This document shows positions 54,094-62,979 of a stretch of DNA of 64,000 nucleotides, piece by piece. The stretch comes from Palsa-89 sp963824345. GTDB taxonomy: Bacteria; Acidobacteriota; Terriglobia; Bryobacterales; Bryobacteraceae. Below the pieces are notes generated by a model. The model made no database searches, was not told the origin of the DNA, and was given only the letters and a program-made list of their open reading frames with translations. Both the position numbers and the translations under genes were made by a program. Positions within the stretch are counted from its first letter, which is position 1. Every line of letters starts with the position of its first letter. The DNA is taken from positions 124,001-188,000 of the forward strand of contig CAWGOZ010000004.1 of NCBI GenBank assembly GCA_963824345.1. Reading direction: 5' to 3'.

Positions 54094-56453
54094 TAGACCA
54101 CGCCAGCGACAATATGCCCGGTAAGCTGCGCGTTCTGATCGTGGAAGACTCCGAGGACGACGCCGCGTTGCTATTGCTGGAACTGCGGCGTGGGCGATGG
54201 GAGGTCATTCACGAACGCGTGGACACGCCCCAGGGGATGACCGCCGCGCTGAATGCCCATCCCTGGGATCTGATCATCGCGGACTACATGATGCCTTATT
54301 TCAGCGGACCCGCCGCGCTGGCCATGGCGCGCGAACTTTCGGCGGAGATCCCCTTCATTCTCATATCCGGCCAGGTTGGTGAAGAGACCGCCGTCCAGGC
54401 CATGCAGGCCGGCGCCGACGACTACCTGTTCAAGGGAAACCTCAGGCGATTAGTGCCGGCCGTGGATCGCGAACTGCACGATGCGGAGGGACGCCGCAAA
54501 GCCGAGCATACCGAGCGGCAGTTGCAAAAGGGTGAGCGCCAACTCGCCGATGCTCAGCGCCTGGCCCATTTGGGGACGTGGCACGTGGACCTTCGAACCA
54601 ACGTCGCGGTCTGGTCGGATGAAGCCTGCCGAATTCTTGGGTACCAGACCGGCGAAGCGGGTTTGACGTTCCAGCAGTTCCTGGGCTGTCTTCACGCCGA
54701 TGACCGAGTGTTGATCAATGCCCGCCTGGATTCATCCGATCAGACGCTAATCGCGCAAGATTGCCGAATTGCATGTCCGAACCTGGCCGCCCAGTTCGTC
54801 CACATTCGCGGGGAAATCATTCGCGACGTAAACGGGAAGGCGATCGAAGCAGCCGGGATGATACAGGACATCACGGAACGCCGTTTGGTCGACGCCCAGT
54901 TGCAGCAAGCGAAGGAAGCCGCCGAAGCCGCCAACTGTCGCAAAAAGCGGATTTCTCGCGAACATGAGCCACGAGATTCGCACCCCGATGAACGGCATCC
55001 TGGGGTTCGCGGAGATGCTGCTGGTCAAGAGCCCGGAAGAGTGCGCGCGACTCGGCTGCGTCCAGATCATCCGGCGGAACGCCGCGCACCTGCTGGAACT
55101 CATCAACGAAATTTTAGACCTCTCCAAGATCGAGGCCGGGCAGATGACGATGGAGCGCATCTCCTGCGATCTGCCGGAGCTGCTGTGGGAGATCATCTCA
55201 CTGATGCGTCAGCGGGCGGCGGTGAAGGGGCTCGAGTTCGGAGTCACGTTCCACGGCCCGATCCCGCTGCTGATCCAGAGCGACCCATTGCGACTCAGGC
55301 AGATCCTCGTCAATCTGCTCGGCAATGCCATGAAGTTCACCGAATCTGGAAAGATCGACATGCGGATCACGGACGAAGGGGCCGGCGGCCCGAACATCGT
55401 GCTGCGCGTTGACGTGATCGACAGCGGGATCGGAATGAGCGCCGGAACAACTCGAACGGCTCTTTCAGCCATTCACTCAGGGCGACGAGTCCATCACCCG
55501 CAAGTTCGGGGGCACGGGATTGGGCCTGACCATCAGCCGGCAGTTGGCCAAGCTCCTCAGCGGCGACGTCACGGTTATATCCCGACCGCGCTTCGGAAGC
55601 ACCTTCACGCTAAGACTCGACGGCGGGCCCTCTGCTGGCGTGGAACGATTGCAAGGTTTGACCGAAGCAACCCTGCCCGTAAAGGTGGACCACAGAACGC
55701 GGGCCGATATTCATCTTCGCGGGCGCATTCTTCTGGTCGAGGACGGAAAGGACAATGAGCGTGCTACTGCGGTTGCAACTGGGCGACGCCGGAGCGGCCG
55801 TGACCACCGCCGTGAACGGCCAGATCGCCGTCGATCTGGCGACCACGCAGACGTTCGATCTGATTCTGATGGACGTGCAAATGCCGGTGCTGGATGGCTA
55901 TGCCGCCACCATGGAACTGCGCCGCCGGGGACTGACGCTGCCGATCATCGCGCTGACCGCCTATGCCATGGCGGAAGACCGCGGAAAATGCCTGGCCGCC
56001 GGATGCAGCGGCTACCTGAGCAAGCCTATCGACGAGGAGACACTGTTGAGGACCGTAAAGGAGCACCTTGGAGATGGCCCGCTGCCTTCCGATAGCTCTA
56101 CCCACACCGCCACCTTCGAGACCATCAAGAGCAGCTATTCCGCGAATCCGCGGATTATGGCGATTCTCCCGGATTTCGTGGCCGGGCTTCCCGGCAAGGT
56201 GCGCAGGCTGGCCGATCTTTTGGAACACGACGATCTGTCCGGGCTGCAGGCGCTGGCCCATCAGCTCCTGGGGACCTGCGGCGGATATGGTTTTGCTCCC
56301 ATCTCCGAACCCGCCCGCACGGTCGAACATTCGATCAAGGCCGGAGGGACCTTACAGTCCGTGACCCCGGACGTCAGGTCCCTGATCGCGGCCATCCGCC
56401 GGATTGACGGATACGACGGAGTCAAAGAGTCCGCCGTTGCCAAGGACTCGTGA
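54090..56453 (+). pseudogene. hybrid histidine kinase (REC-PAS-HK-REC-Hpt), three frameshifts
   Basis: The parts follow each other in the expected order: receiver (LRVLIVEDSEDDAALLLLEL, LIIADYMMPYFSG), PAS (AQRLAHLGTWHVDLRTNVAV), HisKA (GFLANMSHEIRTPMNGILG), ATPase (NLLGNAMKFTESGKIDMR; FGGTGLGLTISRQLAKLL), second receiver (TFDLILMDVQMPVLDGYAAT, YLSKPIDEETLL) and Hpt (VAGLPGKVRRLADLLEHDD). The frame moves by +1 near 54942, near 55444 (one extra G before gaacaactc) and near 55768. Each shift is cured by removing one base. The repaired protein would have about 787 residues. No large part is lost, so the inactivation is recent or technical. Confidence 0.82.
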
Positions 56454-56553
56454 TGACCTGCCTCGGTTTTCTCTACCAAAGATAATTGAGACGCTTCCGT
56501 CTAATTTAACTCCTCTTCTGCCATCCCGTCGGAGCCGCCCGTCGCAATACTGT

Positions 56554-57489
56554 TCATGCAGAACGGCACGGAGCGGTCAAGGGCGCGCCGAACGGCGCGG
56601 CGTCAGCGAACCCTTGATCGCGAGTACCGTTCTGCGACTCCGACTCCGCTGACGGGCGGCGACCAGGCGGGATGGCAATAACCTCCATCCTGTTGGTGGG
56701 CTTTGAGCAGATTTCCGCAAATTCCGCCGGGGTTCGATACGCCAAGCTGCTGTGCGGCCGTTCTGCGTTGTATTCCATGCGCCAGCGCTCGATCTTTTCC
56801 TTGGCATCGTCCAGCGTCGTGAACCAGTGATGATTCAGACACTCGTCGCGGAGCCGACCATTGAAGCTCTCCACGTGCCCGTTCTGCATCGGCCGCCCCG
56901 GCTGAATATGAATCAGCCGGACTCCTCGTTCCTCGCACCAGACCAGGAAGTGGCGACTGGTGAACTCCGGCCCGTTGTCGCAACGAATCACTTGCGGTGT
57001 TCCTCGTTGGCTGATGATCCACTCCAACACGCGCGTCACCCGTCGGCTGGACAGTCCCGTGTCCACCTCGATCGCCGGACACTCCCGCGTGAAGCTGTCA
57101 ACGACTGTCAGCATACGCAGCCCTCGCCCTGTAGCCAATCCGTCGGCGATAAAATCGATGGCCCATTCCTGATTGGCCCGGCTCAACAGAGTTCCTGCTG
57201 GCGCCGGTCTCACCAATCGTTTCCTCTTCAGCCGCCGCACCGCCAGATGTTCCTGGCTGTACACGCGGTACACTCGTTGTGGACTCGCTCGACATCCCCG
57301 GCGTTCCAGCAGTGCGCACAGACGCCGGTATCCGAAGCGCGGCTTCTGCCGCGCCAACGCGATCAGCTCGCGACGCAGCTCCGCATTGTGATCCGGCCGC
57401 GGCCGATACCTGTAACTACTCCGATCCAGCGCCAGCAGCTTGCAGGCTTCGCGTTCTGAGTAATGAAACTCGCTCATCACCAACGCCAC
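56554..57489 (-). CDS. IS3-family transposase OrfB (DDE integrase core)
   Basis: 311 residues. HTH_21-like start (FGYRRLCALLERRGCRASPQ), then the DDE core: EWAIDFIADGLATGRGLRML (first Asp), QVIRCDNGPEFTSRHFLVW (second Asp), QNGHVESFNGRLRDECLNHH (Glu), and the C-terminal ERPHSSLAYRTPAEFAEI. The ORF start is a GTG at 57489, but the frame is open further upstream into the end of OrfA, as expected for a frameshift fusion. Confidence 0.9.
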   Translation of the reverse strand: MALVMSEFHYSEREACKLLALDRSSYRYRPRPDHNAELRRELIALARQKPRFGYRRLCALLERRGCRASPQRVYRVYSQEHLAVRRLKRKRLVRPAPAGTLLSRANQEWAIDFIADGLATGRGLRMLTVVDSFTRECPAIEVDTGLSSRRVTRVLEWIISQRGTPQVIRCDNGPEFTSRHFLVWCEERGVRLIHIQPGRPMQNGHVESFNGRLRDECLNHHWFTTLDDAKEKIERWRMEYNAERPHSSLAYRTPAEFAEICSKPTNRMEVIAIPPGRRPSAESESQNGTRDQGFADAAPFGAPLTAPCRSA

Positions 57490-57503
57490 ATCTTGCCTTC
57501 GAC

Positions 57504-57779
57504 CTACAAGCTCCAGCCGTTTTTTCGGATCACCGTTTTCAAGGCCTCTTTGTCCAGGCTGAGATCAGCGACCATGTGCTTCAGCCGGCGGTTCTCATCT
57601 TCCAGTTCCTTCAGCCGGCGTGCATCGCTGACCTCCATGCCACCGTACTTGCTCTTCCAGGTGTAGATCGTCGCCTCACTGACGCCCAGTTCCCGCGCGA
57701 CTTCCTTCACTGTCCGGCCTGCCTCCACCTGCTTCAGCACGCCGATGATCTGTTCTTCTGTGTGCTTGCCTTTTCTCAT
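57504..57779 (-). CDS. IS3-family transposase OrfA (HTH)
   Basis: 91 residues: KHTEEQIIGVLKQVEAGRTV, VARELGVSEATIYTWKSKYG and the leucine-zipper part LKELEDENRRLKHMVADLSL. Near its 3' end, the zero frame reads cga aaa aac, a canonical slippery A-AAA-AAC heptamer (57525-57519). Confidence 0.9.
   Translation of the reverse strand: MRKGKHTEEQIIGVLKQVEAGRTVKEVARELGVSEATIYTWKSKYGGMEVSDARRLKELEDENRRLKHMVADLSLDKEALKTVIRKNGWSL
57519..57525 (-). promoter_or_regulatory. programmed -1 frameshift heptamer of IS3 OrfA/OrfB
   Basis: A-AAA-AAC in the zero frame of OrfA, 15 bases before its stop. A -1 slip leads into the open frame RLELVGRRQDVALVMSEFHY, which is OrfB. This gives the OrfAB fusion transposase. 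Confidence 0.7.
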
Positions 57780-57904
57780 CGAAGCTCCTTTTCTTCGCCT
57801 TTAACTACTGGAGCTTCTCAATTATGGCTGGAGGAGATTATCGAAGGCAGGTCATGGTAGCGATCAGGCAACAGGCAATCTTTCTCGAATCAACATTGAC
57901 ACCG

Positions 57905-58692
57905 GCGAGCAGATTCCAGGAGGCCGAGCACCTGGGAATGGACGGAGCCTACTTCCGTGTGCATCACTTCGCTCGGCAACTGGCATCACCGTTCGCGCTA
58001 CTAGCGGCAGTCGGCGCTAAGACGCGAAGGATTGAAATTGGCACTGCAGTCATCGACATGCGGTATGAGAACCCTCACTATATGGCGGAGGACGCTGGCG
58101 CCGCGGATCTCATCGCCGGCGGGCGCCTGGAGTTGGGAATCAGCCGCGGCTCTCCCGAGCAGGTGATCGAGGGTTGGCGCTATTTTGGGCACCGCCCGAT
58201 GGAAGGCGAGAACGATGCGGACATGGGCCGTCGGCACGCCGAAGAATTTCTCGACCTGCTGCGCGGCCAGGGCTTCGCTCAGCCGAACCCGCGCCCCATG
58301 TTTCCCAATCCGCCAGGGCTGCTGCGTCTGGAACCGTACTCGGAAGGATTGCATGATCGTATCTGCTGGGGGGCGGCTTCCAATGCGACGGCCGCCTGGG
58401 CCGCTAAGCTCGGAATGAACCTGCAAACCTCCACCCTCAAATTCGACGAGACCGGAGAGCCGCTGCACATCCAACAAACCGCCCAGATTCGCGCGTTTCG
58501 CGCAGCTTGGAAGGAGGCTGGCCACGCTCGCGTTCCGCGTGTTTCGGTCAGCCGCAGTATCTTCGCGTTGATCGACGAACGTGACCGTGCTTACTTCGGA
58601 CGAGGAGGCCAGGAGCAGGATCAGATCGGCTTCCTTGACGAAAATACCCGGGCGATCTTCGGTCGGGGCTACGCTGCCGAGCCGGATGTCCT
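57905..58692 (+). pseudogene. LLM-class flavin-dependent oxidoreductase, truncated at both ends
   Basis: About 262 residues of a luciferase-like monooxygenase: LGMDGAYFRVHHFARQLASP, GAKTRRIEIGTAVIDMRYEN, ADLIAGGRLELGISRGSPEQ, FGRGYAAEPDVL. The first about 40 residues with the barrel's first strand are lost near the IS3 element, and the last 40-50 residues are replaced at 58692 by a second IS3 element. The open frame itself runs 57824-58843, but its ends are foreign. Confidence 0.75.
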
Positions 58693-58973
58693 CCCGCAAG
58701 AGTCACCCACCCAGCCTGAAGGCCAAGGTCGCTGTGGAGGCCATCAAGGCGCACAAGACGGCGGCGCAAATCGCTCAGATGTTTGGGGTCCACCCGACCC
58801 AGGTTGGAGGCTGGAAGAAACAAGCGCTGGCCGGCCTGCCTGATGTTTTCGGCAACGGCCGCGAGCAGGTACGCCAGCAGTCCGACGCCGAGAAGGACGA
58901 GCTGTACAAACAGATCGGCCAGCTGAAAGTGGAGTTGGACTTTCTCAAAAAAAGAGCTGGCCTCATCGACTGA
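58686..58973 (+). CDS. IS3-family transposase OrfA
   Basis: 95 residues: SSRKSHPPSLKAKVAVEAIK, MFGVHPTQVGGWKKQALAG, LYKQIGQLKVELDFLKKRAG. Near the end stands a run of seven A (ctcaaaaaaagag). OrfB continues in a shifted frame from here (ELASSTDDKRQWIDPVHPRL). Confidence 0.8.
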   Translation: MSSRKSHPPSLKAKVAVEAIKAHKTAAQIAQMFGVHPTQVGGWKKQALAGLPDVFGNGREQVRQQSDAEKDELYKQIGQLKVELDFLKKRAGLID

Positions 58974-59520
58974 CGACAAACGGCAATGGATCGATCCCGT
59001 TCACCCGCGCCTGAGCATCCAACAGCAGTGCGAACTGCTGGGAGTGCCGCGCTCGACTTATTACTACCAGCCGCGGCCGGAGAGCGAGGAGAACCTGGGA
59101 CTGCTCCGCCGCCTCGACCAGCTGTATCTAAAGCGTCCGTTCTTCGGAAGCCGCAAAATGGCCGCCGAGCTGGAGGTGAATCGCAAGCGCATCCAACGGC
59201 TGATGCGCATCCTGGGCATCGAAGCCCACTATCCCAAACCGAACTTGAGCCGTCCGGCGCCGGGTCACGAAGTGTTCCCGTATCTGCTGCGTGGCGTCGT
59301 GATCGAACGGCCCAACCACGTCTGGAGCACCGATATTACTTACCTTCCGATGCGGGGCGGCTTTCTCTATCTGGTCGCGGTGATGGACTGGTTCAGCCGC
59401 TTCGTGCTCAGTTGGGAACTCTCCAATACGATGGAGACTGGTTTTTGCCTGGCGGCGTTGGAGGCAGCGTTTCGTTTCGGCCAGCCCGAAATCTGGAACT
59501 CCGATCAGGGGCTAACGAAC
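58686..59520 (+). mobile_element. second IS3-family element, 3' truncated
   Basis: OrfA is whole and OrfB is cut after the second catalytic Asp, at about 59515. The left end fuses to the LLM gene; the right end is missing. It differs from the first IS3 element in sequence and orientation. Confidence 0.7.
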
Positions 59521-59526
59521 TGGTGA
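58955..59526 (+). pseudogene. IS3-family transposase OrfB, truncated
   Basis: From the A-run the shifted frame reads IDPVHPRLSIQQQCELLGVP, RSTYYYQPRPESEENLGLLR, GVVIERPNHVWSTDITYLPM (first Asp) and FGQPEIWNSDQG (second Asp), then ends LTNW-stop at 59526. About 90 residues with the catalytic Glu are missing, so it is inactive. Relative to OrfA the shift is +1 (or -2), not the usual -1. Confidence 0.75.
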
Positions 59527-59540
59527 CCAGCCCTCCACTT

Positions 59541-60041
59541 TTATATTGCCCGCCGAACCTGCTCCTTCACATACGCTACGAATTCGTCGAACCTCTCGGC
59601 CTGATCTAGGTTTTCGTTGCGCAGATCCTCAGCGATTTGGATGCAGGGGCGGGCCAAAGCTATAACCTGTTCTCGAGCCATTTTTCCCTTGCGATTGGCC
59701 AGGAGCCCTTGGGCGAAGTCTTCGTAAACTCCGTTGAATTTCCCGAGCAATGCTAGACGCTTCTGTTCCTCGATCTCTTCTTTAGCAATTTCGATGGCTT
59801 GCTGATCTGAGATTGCTTGCGGCCCGAATTCGGCCCTGTAATCTTCAGCTACGCCCGCCGCCGCGACCCGCGCCTTTCTTGCGAAGAAATCCCAATCGCC
59901 ATCGTTCGCCGGCGTGTGATTGGCATCGATCTCAGCGCGGACCTTAGATCGAATGTCTGCTTCTAGTTTGTCTCGCCATTCCTGTGTGGATATCATTGAC
60001 GGGATCACCTCGTAATTCTCATTGTATCCCGACCAAAACAT
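59541..60041 (-). CDS. hypothetical protein, second gene of unknown pair
   Basis: A 166-residue soluble, charged, helical protein: STQEWRDKLEADIRSKVRAE, DGDWDFFARKARVAAAGVAE, ISDQQAIEIAKEEIEEQKRL, RFDEFVAYVKEQVRRAI. No known domain recognised. Its ATG overlaps the stop of the upstream gene (taATG), which points to translational coupling and a joint role. It sits between a broken IS3 element and DUF3489 debris, a typical place for recently acquired accessory genes. Confidence 0.65.
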   Translation of the reverse strand: MFWSGYNENYEVIPSMISTQEWRDKLEADIRSKVRAEIDANHTPANDGDWDFFARKARVAAAGVAEDYRAEFGPQAISDQQAIEIAKEEIEEQKRLALLGKFNGVYEDFAQGLLANRKGKMAREQVIALARPCIQIAEDLRNENLDQAERFDEFVAYVKEQVRRAI

Positions 60042-60421
60042 TAGTCAGGCATCTTGTCGAACTCTCTCTCGATTTGCATCGCGATTTCGGTAGTATTGAG
60101 AAAGCCGCCATCACCGTTGCGCTTGATCCATTTGCATCCCCCCTCGAACTGCACAACATCGTAAAAGGTAATCGCGTCTGATGTCCGGTCTGGCTCGTCG
60201 CCAGAGATCGATGGTCCAAGATTCGGTTTAACCGAATCCAACACACGCAGCGATGGTTCTTTGAAGTCGGGAAGGAGCGCAACATCGAGTCTGCGCCTGC
60301 CGGGCGGCACTTGATCCTTGAACAGCCTGTCTGCGCCGCCAAGCTGAAACCCTTTGGGCTCTAATTCAGTCGTCAAACTCGGAAATTCCCGCTTTGCCCA
60401 TTCCAACTTTGAAATACTCAT
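60041..60421 (-). CDS. hypothetical protein, first gene of unknown pair
   Basis: 126 residues from ATG 60421 with a purine-rich RBS (agagagga) about 12 bases before. SISKLEWAKREFPSLTTELE, RRRLDVALLPDFKEPSLRVL and FEGGCKWIKRNGDGGFLNTT are the most ordered parts; a small alpha-beta protein is likely. No family recognised. It ends in the start codon of the 166-residue gene. Confidence 0.65.
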   Translation of the reverse strand: MSISKLEWAKREFPSLTTELEPKGFQLGGADRLFKDQVPPGRRRLDVALLPDFKEPSLRVLDSVKPNLGPSISGDEPDRTSDAITFYDVVQFEGGCKWIKRNGDGGFLNTTEIAMQIEREFDKMPD

Positions 60422-60469
60422 TGAGCATGATCCTCTCTGCCGCACGGTAGCATATACCAAACGCAGAAA

Positions 60470-60490
60470 GGGCCGAAGCCCGAAGGCCCC
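60470..60490 (-). terminator. hairpin with short T-tail after DUF3489 remnant
   Basis: On the minus strand ggggccttcgggcttcggcc folds with gggcc/ggccc arms and is followed by tttc. It separates the DUF3489 remnant from the unknown gene pair. Confidence 0.45.
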
Positions 60491-60522
60491 GGCCCCTCGA
60501 AACTTGATGCTTCGACGCAGGG

Positions 60523-60740
60523 TTACTTCGCCAGCTTGTACGTCCGGTCGCCGCCCTCGGGCTTGCACGACTCGATCTTGTGATCAGCATCGCCCAGCCG
60601 CGAAATGAAGCCACGGGTCGTCCTGATCGAGCCAGCCGAAGCGCTTCATTAGCCCGCCTTTGGTAACGCCACCGGCGCGCCGCAAGAGCGCCAGAACTTC
60701 GTCAACCCGGCCGCCGCCGCGCGACTGACGCGGTGAACCG
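60523..60740 (-). pseudogene. DUF3489-like gene remnant, frameshifted
   Basis: On the minus strand: EVLALLRRAGGVTKGGLMKR with FGWLDQDD in one frame, then, after a one-base shift at about 60625, RGFISRLGDADHKIESCKP and GGDRTYKLAK to the stop at 60523. It has the same plan as DUF3489 (ILALLxxxGGxxLxxLxxxxGW, RGFLSG, RTYR) but is a distant paralogue. The N-terminal half is missing. Confidence 0.6.
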
Positions 60741-60861
60741 AATCTGGAATGCGCTTCACAAGGAAACGGCAGCTTCGGAGCCCGCTGCTGACGCTCCAGA
60801 GAAGACGGCCCGCCGGGCCAGAACGAAAGCCGCTGCGAAAGGCAAGGGACGTATACGCGAA

Positions 60862-61086
60862 CCCCGCGGGATCGGGCATGTCGCTGTTGCCGAAGCCTGG
60901 ATAATCGGGTGCAATCACGTGAAAATCCGTGGCCAACGCGGGAAACAGGTCGCGTTACTGGTGGGATGACGAAGGGAACCCGTGGAGGAGGACGATCTTC
61001 GGATTTCGCGAATCTCCCGCCTCACGATATGCGATGTTCAGTCCTTGAACGCTCGCGGTTCGATCGACAATATTCGGTCTGTTCAT
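60862..61086 (-). pseudogene. N-terminal fragment of an alpha/beta hydrolase with nonsense codon
   Basis: MNRPNIVDRTASVQGLNIAY, REAGDSRNPKIVLLHGFPSS, then HQ-stop-RDLFPALATD and FHVIAPDYPGFGNSDMPDPA in the same frame. TAA at 60957-60955 stands where relatives have Tyr (TAC/TAT). After GFAYT the sequence turns into unrelated sequence. The oxyanion-hole motif HGFPSS is visible; the nucleophile part is lost. Confidence 0.65.
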
Positions 61087-61248
61087 GGCGCTGGTCGATG
61101 CAAGTCTCGATCCGAACAGGCGCGCGGCGTAATGTGAACAGCATGAACCGAATACGCGCATTCGGCGCTGCAAACCACGACCAAAGCGCGCCCGATCCTG
61201 GTCGGGAATGTTGGAGATCCGTCGGGGATTAGTCAGCGAGAGGCGCGA

Positions 61249-62265
61249 TTAGAGGCTTCCTGCCGGGCTTGCAAAAACCCTCATTTTACCTTGATTGATC
61301 CCGAGCTTCCGCATCCGATAGATTAAGCTTGTTCTCGGCAAACCGAGCCGCGAAGCTGCGCCGCGATTGCCTCCCACAACGCCTCCTGCCTCATCCAGCA
61401 CTTTCAAAATATGCTCGCGTTCGGCGTCTTTCAGCGTTTGATGCCGGCCAGCCATATAGCACTGAGAGACGGGCGGTCCGAAGTCGATTGCGGGCAAGCG
61501 TAACTCCGGCCCGGACGACATAATCACGGCGCGCTCGATCAGATTCTGCAATTCGCGAATATTTCCAGGCCAGTCATGATGGGAAAGGATTTGAAAGATC
61601 TCCTCCGGGATGCGGCTGATGCGCCTGCCCATGCGATCTGCGAATTTGTGGACGAAGTGTTCCACCAGAGCCGGTATGTCTGCCCTGCGCTCTCGTAAAG
61701 GCGGAAGCATGATCGGAAATACGTTCAGCCGGTAGAACAAATCGGCGCGGAACTGGCGCTCTCTGACCATCCGCGGCAGGTTTTGGTTTGTGGCCGCCAC
61801 CACGCGGACATCGACGTGAATGGTCCGGGCGCTTCCAAGACGCTCGAATTCCTTCTCCTGCAGGGCGCGGAGCAGCTTGGGTTGTAATTCGAGAGGCAGA
61901 TCGCCTATTTCGTCCAAGAACAGAGTTCCGTTGTGGGCGTGCTGGAAGCGGCCTGTCGTCTGATTAAACGCGCCTGTAAACGCCCCGCGCTCGTGACCGA
62001 ACAGTTCGCTTTCAAGCAGGCCGGCGGGCAAGGCCGCGCAGTTTACCTTTACAAATGGTCCCTGGTGCCGCAAGCTTGCCTCATGTATTGCTCTGGCCAG
62101 CAACTCTTTCCCTGTTCCCGTCTCGCCCTGGATCAGGACGGAGGAGTCGGTTCGAGCTACCATCTGGACCGAGTGCCAGATATCCCGCAGCTCCCGGCTG
62201 GAGCCAATCATGCCACCAGGACCCGGGGCGGCAATTTCTTTGAACGACGGCGTCATTGTTGCCAT
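61249..62265 (-). CDS. sigma-54-dependent activator without sensor domain
   Basis: 338 residues; the ATG at 62265 has an excellent RBS (aggaggt). A short N-terminal segment leads into the AAA+ domain: GETGTGKELLARAIHEAS (Walker A), the GAFTGAF loop that contacts sigma-54, and NGTLFLDEIGDLPLELQPKL (Walker B). It ends with a Fis-type helix-turn-helix (GGNRGAASRLGLPRTSLIYR). There is no receiver, GAF or PAS domain, so activity must be set by a partner or by expression. Target genes unknown. Confidence 0.88.
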   Translation of the reverse strand: MATMTPSFKEIAAPGPGGMIGSSRELRDIWHSVQMVARTDSSVLIQGETGTGKELLARAIHEASLRHQGPFVKVNCAALPAGLLESELFGHERGAFTGAFNQTTGRFQHAHNGTLFLDEIGDLPLELQPKLLRALQEKEFERLGSARTIHVDVRVVAATNQNLPRMVRERQFRADLFYRLNVFPIMLPPLRERRADIPALVEHFVHKFADRMGRRISRIPEEIFQILSHHDWPGNIRELQNLIERAVIMSSGPELRLPAIDFGPPVSQCYMAGRHQTLKDAEREHILKVLDEAGGVVGGNRGAASRLGLPRTSLIYRMRKLGINQGKMRVFASPAGSL

Positions 62266-62513
62266 ATCGTTTACCTCCTGCTGGAATTGAACGGCTGGGA
62301 GCCTGGCTCCCGTCACCTAGTTTGGACCCGATTCCCTCCATCACGAACCCCATTCAGTGTGAAGTTCGACTGGTAATTTTGACGGAACTGCCGAACACCT
62401 GAATCGGCCCCCCTAGCGGTAGTCCTTTCGGGTGAATGCAAGGGTTTGGGCAAGCTGAGATTGGAAGCGGAGATGACGAGGGGGAAATCGCCAGAAGATG
62501 GTGGGAACGATGT

Positions 62514-62897
62514 CTACCGCGAAAGGTCGATCCGTTTTCTGCCGAATCGGTGGGCGTCGATGGACCAGGCACCCGGGCCAATCATGGCCAAAGCCGCCGC
62601 AAGCGTCGCCTGAACCAGGGCGTTGCATGGATCGCCCATGTGTGAGGAGATCTGGGAGATGCCAATCCACATTTTCGCCGTAGCTGCCAGGGCCCCCGCC
62701 ACCGGGGTGAGAAAGCCCATGATCAGAACAGGGCTAGCCGCGAGAGCAACTATCTCCATTGCGCTTGTCACGGGAAGCGACCCGTGCTCTGTGAATACGA
62801 TTCCGGAATGGATGATTGCCAGACCAGCGGACAAGCGTAACAACAGGAGACCGGCACCCGGCCAACCATCGGCAAATGTCGAGAATAGCCGTTGCAT
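62514..62897 (-). CDS. DoxX-like membrane protein
   Basis: 127 residues with four hydrophobic helices (GAGLLLLRLSAGLAIIHSGI; AMEIVALAASPVLIMGFLTP; VAGALAATAKMWIGISQI; ALVQATLAAALAMIGPG) and the end GAWSIDAHRFGRKRIDL typical of DoxX/DoxD-type proteins. Related proteins take part in membrane redox processes; specific function unknown. Alone between the activator and the response regulator. Confidence 0.78.
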   Translation of the reverse strand: MQRLFSTFADGWPGAGLLLLRLSAGLAIIHSGIVFTEHGSLPVTSAMEIVALAASPVLIMGFLTPVAGALAATAKMWIGISQISSHMGDPCNALVQATLAAALAMIGPGAWSIDAHRFGRKRIDLSR

Positions 62898-62979
62898 AAG
62901 AGGCCGATTTGAGAATACGCGAGTTCCGGAAGAATTCGCACACCTGAAATTCCCATTTCGCGATCATCCCTTCAGGGGA

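Larger units (their letters stand above)
56482..57825 (-). mobile_element. IS3-family insertion sequence, apparently complete
   Basis: About 1.34 kb with perfect 10-base inverted ends (ataattgaga at 56482-56491, tctcaattat at 57816-57825); similarity of the ends continues imperfectly inward. It encodes OrfA and OrfB on the minus strand. No short target duplication is evident around the ends, so the boundaries may be off by a few bases. Confidence 0.75.

Noticed and set aside
57816..57830. Target-site duplication around the first IS3 element
   Set aside because: The bases outside the perfect inverted ends (caaag and ggctg) do not match, so no duplication can be claimed.
60733..60870. Plus-strand Ala/Lys-rich frame (EKTARRARTKAAAKGKGR)
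   Set aside because: It resembles a basic N-terminal tail but lies antisense to the hydrolase and DUF3489 debris and has no recognisable continuation.
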